Positions 49,001-58,580 of a stretch of 64,000 nt of DNA are shown here, in pieces (position 1 is the stretch's first letter; every line of letters begins with the position of its first letter). The stretch lies in contig JAGYXB010000698.1 in NCBI GenBank assembly GCA_022495005.1, forward strand, positions 496,001 through 560,000, read 5' to 3'. The position numbers and the translations under genes were made by a program. Origin of the DNA: Rhyacophila brunnea (taxonomy: Eukaryota > Arthropoda > Insecta > Trichoptera > Rhyacophilidae). The notes under the pieces are model-generated. The model had not been told where the DNA came from, made no database searches, and saw nothing but the letters and a program-made list of their open reading frames with translations.

Positions 49001-52000
49001 GGCTCCCGGTGGAAAATCGTATACCTACATATTATAATAATAATAAAATATAAGTTTTGTATTATTTCTTTGATGAGGTTTTTTGCGACCCGGATTTCAC
49101 CTTTTGGTATCTTAAAGCACTATGCGCACTCACCAATGGTAAATGCACACTGAATTAAAACGGAAGTCAATACCACCTGACCGAGGTATACCTGTTACCC
49201 CCACGGTGAAGCTATGCGACCTGGAATACGCCGATGATGCTGTCCTATTCGACAACTCAATCAAGGGCATTCAAGAGACAATTGACAGGTTGCATAACAA
49301 CTCCTCTCGCGTTGGTTTGAAAATCAACGCGAAGAAAACCAACGTCTTGTGCAATAGCACCTGTCCTGATCTAGATTTCCCTCTGATTAGCGATGGACAA
49401 AGCATCGAGAGCGTCGACAGCTTCAAGTATCTGGGGGTACACATCATGGGAGATGGCATTTTGCAGAAAGAGCTCGCTATCCGAATGGGAATGGCTGGAG
49501 CAACATTCAACTCGATGCGAAATGTCTGGGACTCACGATTGTACTCGGTCAAAACCAAATGCCGCCTATTCGACGCTTGCATTCTGACGGTGCTGCTTTA
49601 CGGTAGCGAATCATGGCACCTTACGAAGGCTCAGAGCAACTGTATACTGAGCTTCGAAAACAGATGTTTGCGACGAATACTGGGTGTGCGGTGGTATGAC
49701 TTAAGGAGCAACGAGGAGATAAGAGAACGTACCAAGCAGCCTCTCATCACACTGAAAGTGAAGAGGCGACGTTGGACCTGGCTCGGCCACGTGCTGCGGA
49801 TGCCAGAAGAGAACTTTAACCTGGCTTGCCTGTTCTTCAAGCCGACCGGATTCCGGCGTCTTGGAAGGCCGCTAAATACAATCTACAGAGTCTACAGAAA
49901 TCTACGGGATGCTGGTTTGACCTGGAACGAAGCAAGAAGACTGGCGAGCGACAGGGATTCTTGGAGGCGCCGCGTGGTGTCCATATGTTCCAGCTAAGGG
50001 GCGGATATGGGCAAAGAAGAAGAAGAATTCACAAAACTAAATCAATTAGAATTTAAATTCTAATTCCATTAAGTGCCTTCAGCCGTCAGTATTAATTTTC
50101 TAATACAGATATAATAATAATATATGTAGTAAGTGTCTACTTAAACCATATAATTTAATCGGTATCTCTTTCCACGGGTTCCCAATCATTTTCGATTTGC
50201 AACCTTCTTTTATAATACGTAGGCAATTAACATGTAACTTTCCATCCTAAAAATAACCATTTTCAACAGTTTTTTGTCATGTAACCTTTTCCTTCATAAA
50301 TTCTCTTATGCCATAGAAATAAAAGTGGTTAAAATAACAACAATTGATATTGAGTTAATAAGAGTATGAAAGTTAAAAAATCAACCTACCAAACCATGAT
50401 GCTTCTAATATGGTCAAAGATATTCCCTCTTTCGCACCAAGGAGAGCTGGTATCACCAATGTTGGAATGCTGATTGCCATTCCCAGGTCAAGGAGGATGA
50501 GATTTTGTGCTGACCCAGCTAATATCTGCAATGTAACATTATATGTATCAGAGTATCTCTGAAGTGAATTCAATAATAATTCATTGCCTGCACAGAATAT
50601 ATATTATTATTGTTATATACTGCCCTCAGCCACCAATAATTTCTGGACCTAAAAAATCCATACGAATACCTTCAGGTCCAATTGATCTGAAGCCGTTTGG
50701 CGTGATACTTACTTATTAACTCAGTAATAATTATAGCAAACGATGTCGTATGTTTATAGTATGACTGTATTACTAATGTTTTCTTTTAGTATGTTACTAT
50801 CAGGGCTCTAAATGGACCGGAGCGCCGTTCCGCTTCATGAAATAACCTAAAATTATCGCTCCGTCTCGTGGAAAAATTATTTTGACATAGGTATATTTTA
50901 AACGTTTTAGACACTCACACCTTACATACAGCTTTCTATTATCTATTCAGAGAAGATTGAATTGAAATTTTAATTGTATTGACATAAATTAAAAATTCTA
51001 ACTTGTAGTAAGAAAATCTGGAATAGCATTCTCTATTAAAATGAAGATACATATTATTTATATCTTGACTAAAAAGATAGCATCAATAAAATTTTGCAAT
51101 TTCTAAGCCTGATTTAAGCATTGTTTTAAATATATAACTATTCATTACGTCGTTAGCACCTGTGTCAAAAGAAAATACGACATAAATAAAGGTATTTGTT
51201 TTTAATTTATTTACATAAAACTAATAACCTTCAGTTCAAATTACTTCCGTAACTTAAAATATTTTGTATTATTACGTATTATAAGATAATGATATATTCC
51301 AATTATTGAATTTAATAATACTTATATATTAATATTTAATAATAAAGTAAATCGTCGAATTATAAATATATTTATTGTGTAATGTTTTTAGATATCTTCG
51401 TAATGATTACTTAACATACTTTAAAATGAAAATTATCGAAAAATTGTAATAAATTTCATGCTACGTGTCTTGTTGCTCGACACCGCTAGTGCCTTTACTC
51501 TTTTATTAATTATACTTATGGCTGTAAATATTTCAATAAATAATAATGTATAATAATATTTTTTGTTAGTTTGTAAACATGAACCAATAATTATTAATAC
51601 ATTATTTATTAACAAATTAATACCTCATTATTATAATATAATGATTATTTACATTAGCAGATAAAAATGTCAGATGGTATTAAAGCGTATTAGACATCTA
51701 AATTTCTAATACAATTTTTCTTCTCATTGATAAAATCATTCTGGTTGCTGATGATGAAACAAAAAAAGAATATTACAATGAAATGAATATTTAAAAAATG
51801 ATGGAGGATTAAATATTAGGTACATTAATTATGGTCTTTATCTCATATTTATAGTATTATTTTACTAACGACAATGTTAACAATTTTCCAAGAAAACATT
51901 TATTATGAAGAAAATATAATATATTGAATCATTTCATCACAGCTGATTTCTTACTTTTCACTTTATAGATAACATAACGTTTTGATTTAGATTAGATAGA

Positions 52001-52864
52001 CAAAATGTATACTAGTATGAATGACTTCATGAACGATATTATGATTTTTAGGCAATAAAGAATATTAGTTTTTTTAATAGAAAATTCTGACGTATTATTT
52101 CATAATATCGGTACTTAAGGCGATACCTCCCTACCTACTGGAGGCACCTAGCGGAAAAATACGAAGCTTGCAATTTGATTTTTGATAATTTACAATTTAA
52201 ACTGTATTAATTAATACATATGTATCTGAAAACATTAAAAAGAAAAATATTTTTTTTATTTAAAGTCAAAGATAAGTTACTTATAATAATTGTAAAAAAA
52301 TGTTATAAAATGTGAATTTGTTAAAGGATCACATCTTATTAATAAAAGTTATTTTATTAAGGTCTCTATGTTGTATCTAAGAGATTGTTGACTAATTCAT
52401 GGTTTTAATATTTTTTATATTTATTTTAAAAAACATCGACTTTTATAAAAATGTAAATTTTTATAGCTTGAAATCCATTTTATTTATATCAAATCTTATC
52501 TAGGTATGGTCCCATATTGAAGTACAAGTATCTAACATCATAAGTAATCGTCGCTTTCTCTAACGTCAACACAGTCAATGTTGTATTATTTTTTTTATAA
52601 TGTGAGTTGTTAATAAAAAACAAAGAAGAGAATTACTAAAAAATAGTTTTGTAAATTACATTCGTTTGAAAAACAAAAATTTTAAAGCCTAGATTGTATT
52701 CGGGGATAAATCCGGGCTGTAAAAAAGCAATAAAATGACTCTAATATTAATTGTAGCGTGTGGCGCCGTGGAATATATTTGTCAAAGTATATAGAAGTAC
52801 ATACCTGAGAAAAAATCGATTTAGCAGATAGTGAAGTTTTCCCTCCTTCCAATGTTTTCGTCAT
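27670..52864 (-). CDS. Facilitated trehalose/sugar transporter (Tret1-like), copy B, 7 exons
   Basis: Spliced CDS join on the minus strand: 52805-52864, 50390-50525, 48452-48680, 35996-36152, 33881-34282, 32148-32443, 27670-28027. It is 1638 nt and 545 residues, with each exon the same length as in copy A. It keeps every MFS sugar-porter landmark (GRK loop, IPETPIWLL, QQTTG, NTIPW, PETEGKPLQEIE). By hand count 18 residues differ from copy A, nearly all conservative; the least conservative are Arg to Pro and Gly to Glu in exon 6. No stop, frameshift or splice-site loss is seen, so it is probably functional despite a 12.3-kb intron 3 full of transposons. A 1-kb foldback MITE lies about 500 bp upstream of its start. 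Confidence 0.92.
28028..29681. other. Intron 6 of copy B, 3' part
   Basis: AT-rich sequence shared with A and C but lacking the 2.2-kb insertion of copy A. No gene was seen. Confidence 0.55.
29682..29899. repeat. Foldback hairpin element (CCGAAACGTCGAGG arms), copy B
   Basis: Arms at about 29682-29765 and 29814-29899. Orthologous to 8190-8393. One arm has a CGTCGATG variant where the partner reads CGTCGAGG. Confidence 0.8.
30194..31702. mobile_element. 1.5-kb TTAA-flanked element inserted into a palindrome
   Basis: TTAA on both sides (30190-30193, 31703-31706), with the empty site TTTTAATACTG in copy A at about 8724. Termini start with G runs (GGGGACG; reverse complement of the right end GGGGGGGCTG), so only a few bases of TIR are shared. 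TTAA specificity suggests a piggyBac-type non-autonomous element. The small minus-strand frame at 31017-30634 has no recognised homology and is not called. Confidence 0.8.
30455..30582. repeat. Hairpin inside the TTAA element
   Basis: Arms of about 45 bp: CCACACTGGCAACAAGTTGC at the left and its near reverse complement GCAACTTGTTGCCAGTATGG at the right. Probably a small nested MITE. Confidence 0.75.
32148..32443 (-). CDS. Tret1-like copy B, exon 6
   Basis: Residues 329-426 plus two bases of Arg427. Has KKLGKR and KLPNESS where copy A has KKIGKR and KLRNESS. NTIPW is kept. The acceptor is TTTTAG and the donor GTAATG. Confidence 0.95.
32444..33880. other. Intron 5 of copy B
   Basis: 1,437 bp, collinear with intron 5 of copy A, including the GC-richer patch with CCTTGACC / GGTCAAGG ends at about 33645-33770. 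No gene was seen. Confidence 0.5.
33881..34282 (-). CDS. Tret1-like copy B, exon 5
   Basis: 134 codons, phase 0 at both ends. Four residues differ from copy A, including Leu328 in place of Val at the exon end. IPETPIWLL, CDHC and QQTTG are unchanged. Confidence 0.96.
34283..35995. other. Intron 4 of copy B
   Basis: 1,713 bp against 873 bp in copy A. The extra DNA includes the reverse-oriented SINE at 35075-35330. A short plus-strand frame at 35387-35620 shows no homology and is left out. Confidence 0.55.
35075..35330 (-). mobile_element. tRNA-derived SINE, reverse orientation
   Basis: Read on the minus strand it parallels the SINE at 16555-16810: a B-box GGTTCAAATC (35268-35259), then ATACACATATTGTTTTTCAA, TCTAATAGGTTGACCAAGT, a CTCCAC hairpin-like stretch and CTATTAGGATCGGACATGGT at its 3' end. 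Absent from intron 4 of copy A. Confidence 0.75.
35996..36152 (-). CDS. Tret1-like copy B, exon 4
   Basis: One base of Ser142 plus residues 143-194. Differs from copy A at two residues (TGMFAV for TGIFVV). Acceptor TTTCAG analogue (ATTTCAG), donor GTAAGT. Confidence 0.95.
36233..36270 (+). promoter_or_regulatory. Putative internal LINE promoter: initiator plus DPE
   Basis: The element begins at the A of CAGT, the usual start of jockey/I-type LINEs. The bases +28 to +32 read AGTCG, matching the downstream promoter element consensus RGWYV at its canonical distance. Such TATA-less internal promoters are established for I factor and jockey; activity here is inference. Confidence 0.5.
36397..37617 (+). 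pseudogene. I-type LINE ORF1 (gag-like), one in-frame stop
   Basis: From the ATG at 36397 the frame runs 406 codons to 37617 but is cut by a single in-frame TAA at 37213-37215, after residue 272. A CCHC-like knuckle CFICKEEGNLAKYC lies at about residue 190, with Asn where the metal-binding His should be. RNA binding and chaperone activity would be the normal role. Confidence 0.8.
37622..41404 (+). pseudogene. I-type LINE ORF2: endonuclease, RT, RNase H (broken)
   Basis: Endonuclease: VFWNTRSI (about 37678), GVETWL (37755), YRPP (37984), GDFNAHN (38091). The terminal SDHxPV motif reads SDQ-stop-PV near 38318. RT: FLDVIGAFNN (39375), GIPQGEILSPLFY (39535), FADDISLF (39634). RNase H: FTDGSK, YTAECLAL, FTDSLS and NEIADQLAKK, so all four acidic residues survive (40518-40910). 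The C-terminal knuckle is CQCG-x-H-WQC (41197-41248). Frameshifts: at the C8 run near 37990, about 38340-39030, 39370, 39480 and 40430. The RNase H part has a 15-bp tandem duplication (NGNEINGNEI). Confidence 0.9.
41618..41843. mobile_element. Foldback MITE with telomere-like AACCT core
   Basis: About 70-bp arms (41618-41687 and 41774-41843; outer end TGGTACTGTTCGGTTATACG) enclose an 86-bp core of AACCT/AACCC/AAACT units, the complement of the insect telomere motif TTAGG. Copy A has no such element at the matching site (about 13802). The target duplication is unclear. Confidence 0.85.
42285..42480 (+). mobile_element. Internally deleted SINE, orthologous to the copy-A SINE
   Basis: Shares GCACTAATACTAGTTATTAC, the B-box region GGTTCGGTCCC and the 3' end CCTATTAGGATCGGACATGG with 16555-16810 but lacks about 50 bp of the middle. 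It is at the same intron position in both gene copies. Confidence 0.7.
42590..43944 (-). pseudogene. SDNCxGQNKN-family protein remnant inside the TIR transposon
   Basis: Minus-strand pieces: an acidic N-terminal stretch (43944-43708), a Lys/Arg-rich middle (43679-43449), CRMMYCKTLNISLYRITTAL followed by DQKGRNQGRMNKI (about 43440-43310), and LWSDSCSSQNRN with LEFLYSGHSYLPN (about 42740-42640). These parallel, in the same order, segments of the gene at 5775-7240 and of the wider uncharacterised family, but overall similarity between the two is low. Stops and frameshifts separate the pieces. The SDN/SDS acidic motif is shared. Confidence 0.65.
44358..45230 (-). pseudogene. RTE ORF, inverted segment (linker and RT fingers)
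   Basis: Minus-strand frames at 45205-44837 (charged, helical linker upstream of the RT) and 44764-44441 (SGKAPGEDGLTIDVLK, IPESWKNASII), continuing through one stop into DLKNYRPISLLP and YKVFTKIL. No endonuclease is present, so the element is also 5' truncated. Confidence 0.8.
45245..47460 (+). pseudogene. RTE ORF, forward segment (RT palm to C-terminus), interrupted
   Basis: RT palm with GFIDYEKAFDSI (45375), GVRQGDTISPKLF (45549) and LRFADDIVIL (45665), thumb with TYDCETWTLN (46030), then, after a 1-kb insertion, LGITRKDRKRNEW to the C-terminal GRPKSRW and DRESWRELGEAF at 47134-47457. A frameshift lies near 45635. Residues of both catalytic Asp motifs are present. Confidence 0.85.
46114..47131. 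mobile_element. 1.02-kb insertion within the RTE ORF, 5-bp duplication
   Basis: GCATG occurs at 46109-46113 and again at 47132-47136. Removing the insertion with one GCATG rejoins ERC-MLGITRKD exactly as expected for RTE proteins. Ends are TAACGTATAAA and TTTATGTTA, an imperfect inverted repeat. The interior is strikingly GC-rich at 46190-46450. No transposase is recognised; the open frames across it look like by-products of composition. Confidence 0.6.
47600..47995. repeat. Subterminal repeats of the TIR transposon
   Basis: CAACCCACATGGAT-like units at about 47682, 47746 and 47820 in one orientation, and ATCCATGTGGTTGGG (47607), GAGGTTGGATG (47914) and GTGGGTTGG (47991) in the other. This is a layout typical of transposase binding sites. 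Confidence 0.65.
48452..48680 (-). CDS. Tret1-like copy B, exon 3
   Basis: Completes Gly66, encodes residues 67-141 and two bases of Ser142. Two residues differ from copy A (VIAWLMLYF for IIAWLMMYF). The acceptor is AAAAG and the donor GTAAAT. Confidence 0.95.
48681..49155. other. Intron 2 of copy B, part 1 (unoccupied mariner site)
   Basis: Contains the intact TA target at about 48855-48856 where copy A has its mariner, and about 250 bp of ancestral intron that copy A has lost. No gene was seen. Confidence 0.6.
49156..49997 (+). pseudogene. RT palm-to-C-terminus fragment, frame intact
   Basis: About 280 residues remain open: LEYADDAVLF (catalytic box), VGLKINAKKT, FKYLGVHI, LLYGSESWHL, CLRRILGVRW, WLGHVLRMPEE and the C-terminal GLTWNEARRLASDRDSWRR. 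The lack of stops suggests a recent insertion. The upstream ATG at 49143 lies in host intron, so this is not a functional start. The clade is uncertain (RTE or CR1-like). Confidence 0.85.
49156..50028 (+). mobile_element. 5'-truncated non-LTR retrotransposon (873 bp)
   Basis: Inserted between CACTGAAT and TCACAAAACTAAATC; copy A has the uninterrupted site near 18769. GAAT at 49152-49155 and 50025-50028 is the probable target duplication. The 3' end is a GAA repeat (about 50014-50025). GC content is higher than in the surrounding intron. Confidence 0.85.
50390..50525 (-). CDS. Tret1-like copy B, exon 2
   Basis: Residues 21-65 plus the first base of Gly66. Three conservative changes from copy A (EGISLTILEAS for EGLTLTVLEAS). 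The acceptor is TTGCAG and the donor GTAGGT. Confidence 0.94.
50526..52804. other. Intron 1 of copy B
   Basis: 2,279 bp, highly similar to intron 1 of copy A minus the 1.05-kb insertion. The interval 51960-52430 is nearly identical to 21780-22250. No gene was seen. Confidence 0.6.
52805..52864 (-). CDS. Tret1-like copy B, exon 1 (start codon)
   Basis: 20 codons with the same peptide as copy A (starts MTKTLEGGKTS), the same GTATGT donor and the same A-rich start context. Confidence 0.86.
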
Positions 52865-53359
52865 TTTTTTAAAACCAATATCAAAAACACTTTTAAATTA
52901 CTATCAGATAACTTAAAATGTACACAGTTTAAAATCGATTACTAACTCTGTCATAGTTCTAATGCACAGTAGTTGTGTTGCTAAGCTAAACACAATATAG
53001 TCAACACGTAATAAAAAGGTGCTTCAAAGGTAATCATTATCTATACTAAAGCGTCAATAGAAATGTCCAACCGATAAGACATAAGTACGCGTAGTCAGTT
53101 TAATGTAATATTCATAATCACGACCACTCTCATTGGTGTTAACATTGTGACTGATCTAGTGGAGATAGATAGTAATATACTTATACGATAAGTATTTACA
53201 AAAATAAGTATTCGAGTGAAAGTAAACACATGCAATGTTTCCATATCTACCGAGGTATTACGTCTACTAATATTTCAGATAAAAAAACATCGAATTAACT
53301 ATTATTTTTACTGTTCGAAAAGTGCTCTTATACAATTATTTTATATGATATTATATTAA

Positions 53360-54359
53360 GGGGGGACATGCTCGTCGTAGGTCAAAATTGAGTTTTTATT
53401 GTATTTTCAAACCATGATCCTGGACACTCCTTAAACGTTGTAGATAATCTATTTATATTATTTTGAAGCGTTATTAACCTTTATATTTATTTTAAACATT
53501 TTGATGACTGCATAAAGTATTTTTGTTACATAAAATAGTATTCTTTTAAACCTCTCACTCTAATGTTTTAGAATATAGTCATATTTCAGTACATGAATGT
53601 GCAGTGGTGTTCAGATTTTTTACATTTATTAATTTTTAAACGCATTTATAAAACCATTAGTATAATTTATGACGAGATAATTTAGTAAAATATTCACGAT
53701 AAAAAATTATATTGATAATCTCTGTGATCCCAAATTTGACAAGAATTAGGCATTTTATTATTCAAAAAAATCGGCAAGATTAACACATTTGAAGATAATT
53801 CTAAATATACTCATTATAAGCTATGTTTTTGACCATTCAAGTGTGATAAACATCCTACGAATAATGATTGCTTTATAATAATTATTGACCTAAGAATAAG
53901 GTAGTGTTTTTTTGAAATACAACATTTCTTTTGGCATTCCCCAGTGGTTAAGCTACAACATACGGCCGTAGCCATAAATTGACAAACTATAATTAAAGTA
54001 GGGAGTAAAATTATGTTAACGCGCGTGTTTGAACTAAAATTATCTCGTCATAAATTATATTAATGGTTTTATAAATGCGTTTAAAAATTAATAAATGTAA
54101 AAAATCTTAACAGCACTGCACATTCATGTACCAAAATATGACTATGTTCTAAAACATTAGAGCGAGAGGTTTAAAAGAATACTATTTTATGTAACAAAAA
54201 TACTTTATGCAGTCATAAAATGTTTAAAATAACTATAAAGGATAATAAGGTTTCAAAATTATATAAATAGATTATCTACAACGTTTAAGGAGTGTCCAGG
54301 ATCATGGTTTTAAAATACAATAAAAACTCAATTTTGACCTACGACGAGCATGTGGGCCG
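53360..54359. mobile_element. 1,000-bp TTAA-flanked foldback MITE
   Basis: TTAA flanks it at 53356-53359 and 54360-54363. Arms of about 330 bp are near-perfect inverted repeats (ACATGCTCGTCGTAGGTCAA at the left, its complement at the right), with about 330 bp between. TTAA suggests piggyBac-type mobilisation. No coding. It lies about 500 bp upstream of the copy B start codon. Confidence 0.9.
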
Positions 54360-54811
54360 TTAAGGACATAAATGTTTGAGACGCTACTTCAGTCGTCATA
54401 GAAAATAATATGCATTCCATTTGAATTACATACATTATATTATCATTACATTCACCGTATTCATATCATTTCACCGACTATTGGATTTTGAAGAAATCAT
54501 CTGGCGGGGCACTTCCTTTTAGTAAAACGTATTTCTATTACGAAATATAATTAATAATGCATTCAACGTAGGCATCGCTCACCAAATGTTATAAAATTAC
54601 CAGTATCCACTATAAATTTTATTTTTATTTGGTATTTGGCAAACGTGTCACATGTCATGAAGCTATTGGTTTCAAAGTAGGTTACCTTAATATTTATTTT
54701 TATAATATTTTTCTTAATTCTGATTCTCCAAGTAGGTATAGTAGACTATAACGTCCAGCTCCGTTAGTAAAACAATACCCAGCGGGTCTATTCTATACTT
54801 AGCGACCGCTA

Positions 54812-55060
54812 AAGTGATAAAGCGATAGATATTATCAAACTTAGGGTAGGTTTGTATCAAAATATTAGCACTTAGTGTAACAATTACAATAAGTTGGTTC
54901 TAATTGTTGCAATAAGTCCTATATTTTAACAGCAGCAACAGAGGTGCTGTTAAAATATAGCACTTATTGCAACAAATAGAACCAACTTATTGTAATTGTT
55001 ACAATAAGTGCTAATACTTTGACACGAAGCTACCCTAAGATTGATAATATCTATCACTTT
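54812..55060. repeat. Near-perfect palindrome, ~115-bp arms
   Basis: Left arm about 54812-54932, right arm about 54944-55060, with shared words such as ACAATTACAATAAGTTGGTTC and TGCTGTTAAAATATAG and an 11-bp spacer. Directly right of it, CTTTACTATATATTATAAAT is repeated in tandem. The whole 53265-55262 interval is absent upstream of copy A. Confidence 0.85.
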
Positions 55061-55443
55061 ACTATATATTATAAATATATTATTACCGACTTTACTATAT
55101 ATTATAAATATATTAATTTATTTCTCCTTTGGCTTTTTTAATTATTTACTAATACTTTTACAAAAATACAATACTCTATTTGTAGTCCTAAATGTGCTTG
55201 ATATTTTTTGCGATTATCTCATCATGGTGGATTATGGAGATAACCGATATGAAACTAACTACCCCACAATTACCAGATGGTAGTGCCACCTGTCAACAGT
55301 CTTAGTTCTGCAATGATAATATTATGATTACAATTACATTTAGACTTTATTACTGCCTTACCTTTCCGTTAATCTGTCATAGATAAATTGTTATGTCGTT
55401 TAATACTATATACTCGATAAGCATAGTACTCCACTGTAGACAT

Positions 55444-55790
55444 GTCCCCCACATCCTAAAGCGGGCCCACAGGTCAGAATCTTTGGCGGGCCCCCCTACC
55501 TATCGCTAAGGTTAAATGCAGTCTGATGTTCTACAGTGGCGTTTTCCAAATAATGGTGTTCGAGGTCAAATAAAATTCAGTGCAGATTTTCTAACACACA
55601 AGCAAAAATTGCGTTCCACAACCATATATTTTAAAATCTGAATAAGCCTGAAGTGAAATAGCGCCGCAGGCGACATTTTTACGACTTATTAGAGCAAATT
55701 TAAGATGTGTGTTTTTTGATTTTAAGATTTAAGATTTATTCCGGGCCCCTAGGCTAGAGCCCTATCAGCCCCCTCCCCCTTGTGGGGGCC
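55444..55790. mobile_element. hAT-like MITE, B/C intergenic
   Basis: Orthologue of 23259-23598, with ends GTCCCCCACA and TGTGGGGGCC. It keeps 19 bp of left flank deleted in copy A. Confidence 0.6.
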
Positions 55791-55989
55791 AAGACTGTAG
55801 GTCTCTGTCAAACTATTATGAGAGTATCTTTACATTTGCTTTCTTTTACGATTCCTTTATTTTCGTGTCAGTTTATTTTCCAAATTCAGAATCTACCTAT
55901 ACCTACGTGTATATTTTCTTTTATCTCACCCCATTTAATACGGCTTCTCCTCATCTCGCTCTGTCCAACTCACGTGTTTTCTCTCATGC

Positions 55990-57000
55990 GTTACAGATAA
56001 ATCAAGATAAAAAGAACTTTTTATATACCACGTTCTAAAATTGTCTGTTGAATCATATAAAGTTGAGAATTCTGTGTAATTATAAAAACTTTTTATTGTA
56101 CTTGATAGAAATACTGAATAAATATAGAATAATGAAATGTCATTTAAACATTTCATATTCATTTCCATAGTAACACACGTATATGTTAATAATTTTGTTG
56201 CTAGGACCCCCTTAGCAACCAACAATAATAACTTTCCATACAAAACAGAATTAACTGAAAATGAATTCAATTCTGCTTAAAAATGGCTAAAAGTATTAAA
56301 AGAACGTCGTGTTCTAACATGTACGTACGATAAATGCGTTATTAATTACGTGACAATCGTGGGTTTTCTAACTATGAAATCAGATTGACTAAAATGGTCA
56401 TTAATCATCGGAACAACTGCCCAAGTGACGGTAATCCCTATCATTATTCGTAATATACACAATTATCAGTGGCGAAGACCCGTTACTAAACGTTTATTTA
56501 ATAATATGACATTTACCTTCAAAATATTTTATATGATAAGTATTTAATATAACATCTAAATTACACAATATTAAGTGTAATTGGATTTGAGTTTTAATAA
56601 TATTCAAACATATTTACTTACATACACAGAATTTTACAAATTCGAGACGTTCACAAGAAGACATAAAAAAGGATTAATAAAATATAATTATAAGATAAAA
56701 AGAACTTTTTATATACAACATTTTTAAATTTTCTGTTGAATCATATAAACTTGACTTGACTAGCTTAAACGATCAAAAAAAATTGTACTTGATAGAAATA
56801 ATACTGAAATGTCATATTAATTTCCATAGTAACGCACGTATATATTAATAATTTAGTTGCAAGGACCCCAGACTCCTAGGAACCAATAATGGTGTCGAAA
56901 TAACTTTTCATACAAAACAGAATTAACTGAACATGAATTCAATTCTACTTAAAGATATTTAAAAGTATATAAAAAATTCATTGGCATCGTGTTCTGATAT
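55990..57000. repeat. Pair of ~310-bp repeats, B/C intergenic
   Basis: Copies at 55990-56330 and 56690-57000 mirror the A/B intergenic pair. The 249-bp MITE seen in A is absent here (empty site at about 56339). Confidence 0.6.
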
Positions 57001-57962
57001 ATTCTAAACGTTTCAAATGTCTACCTAGTCGGGAAGTTAGTTAAAAATCTTCAATCGTCCAATGCAAATCTTGGACAAACATGAAAAAATTTATAATGGA
57101 CACACAAGAAAAAATCTGTACCGGACAAACAAGATTACGAGCTAATGAAAACGTGGTAATAAGTAGTATATATTATAAGGTAATTCATCATCCCAGAACT
57201 ATTATTGTAAAGTGCGATATATTACTTTTGATTGAGATTCACGTCTCAATGCATATTAATATTAGTTTATATGAAAAACCAGTACCTACCTACCTATATA
57301 CGGAATAACTGAATTCTGGGTAGCATAGATTTACGCCGATGGATTAAAATATATATAGGTACCTAATATTCTCCATAGGTGTCAATATAGATTTTTTTTC
57401 TATAGCAGCGTCTAAATACTTCAGTTTTTTCCCTGTCCATTTTCTATTACAATTTTCCGATGGCGCATTGAAAAGAATCGGCAACCTATTGCATGCTTTT
57501 TAACCTAGTCATCGGTGAGCATTCATAGTATGTATGCAAAAAGATAATGCTGACATTAATTATTCAAACCACTTTATTTGAATTACGTATTTATTTTTTT
57601 ACAGAAATCACACATTCAATATAAATAAAATATTTCATACCTTAATTTTTTACTGCTATTCTTTTACCTCTCAGTACTTTTTATTCAAAAAATATTAATA
57701 CTATGTAAGAAGTTCAGGTTATCATGATATGAGGTTGTATTGGGTATCTGAATTCTTATAAAATAGGTACTTTGTATGAATAATGATGTATTAAAAATCG
57801 TATTTTATGTGATATGTATTGTATTATTTTATTAAATATGATTAAATCTCTCTTGCAAACAACAAAAGAAAAAGTATGTATGGTGGATAGCTGTATGTAC
57901 GATGCATTAGTAATATTTTAATAAAAAATATAAATTATGTCAGTGTGACATAAATAAACATA
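57001..57962. other. Intergenic DNA between copies B and C
   Basis: AT-rich, matches 25031-26005. No gene was seen. Confidence 0.5.
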
Positions 57963-58352
57963 AGTTTGGAGCGGACATTTTTTGAGTAGCTCCGCTCCGG
58001 GACCTATTACTTGCTCCAGCTCCGCTCCATGGTCTGCTCTGCTCCGGGTAAAAAGTTTTAATAGATATTATGTTTACAAAATATATTAAAAATAAGTAGT
58101 GCTGAAATAAGGTTTATTATTCGTTCTTTTCATTATTAATTCTGTGAAACAGAACCGACAACAAATCGTCTTTCATTACCTGCCTCTTCTGTCAAATAAA
58201 TTGAAGTTTTTTTATCGCTTGTTAGTGTTGCAAAGCGTCAAATATAATATTTTCATTGAATTTTATGACGAAAATTTAATAATAATAAAAAAACATCCAG
58301 AGCAGTGGAGCACTACAGATGTTCGATGCTCCGGCTCCGCTCCAATACTCTG
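57963..58352. mobile_element. MITE with GGAGCGG / CCGCTCC ends, copy C flank
   Basis: Orthologue of 26006-26370, with extra internal GCTCCAGCTCCGCTCC repeats. Confidence 0.55.
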
Positions 58353-58370
58353 AATATAAATTACTTCGGC

Positions 58371-58580
58371 GTAAACCGGATAACCTGAAGAGACTACTGG
58401 TTTTGGATAGCCTCCGGGGAAGGCGAAAGACAAAAAGCGTCGGCACATTGGAGCGACGAAATTGAGAAAAGCAGAGGACAAAACATTGAGAAAAGCAGAG
58501 GACCGATAGGGGTGAAAAGTCTTGATTGCCCGAAATACGAAAAAATTCCAAGGTGATCACGATCCTTAACCGTAAGTGAA
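58371..58580 (+). pseudogene. Fossil RT C-terminal tail, copy C flank
   Basis: Third instance of the LINE tail remnant, more decayed, with a short internal duplication around TTGAGAAAAGCAGAGGAC (58463-58503). Confidence 0.45.
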
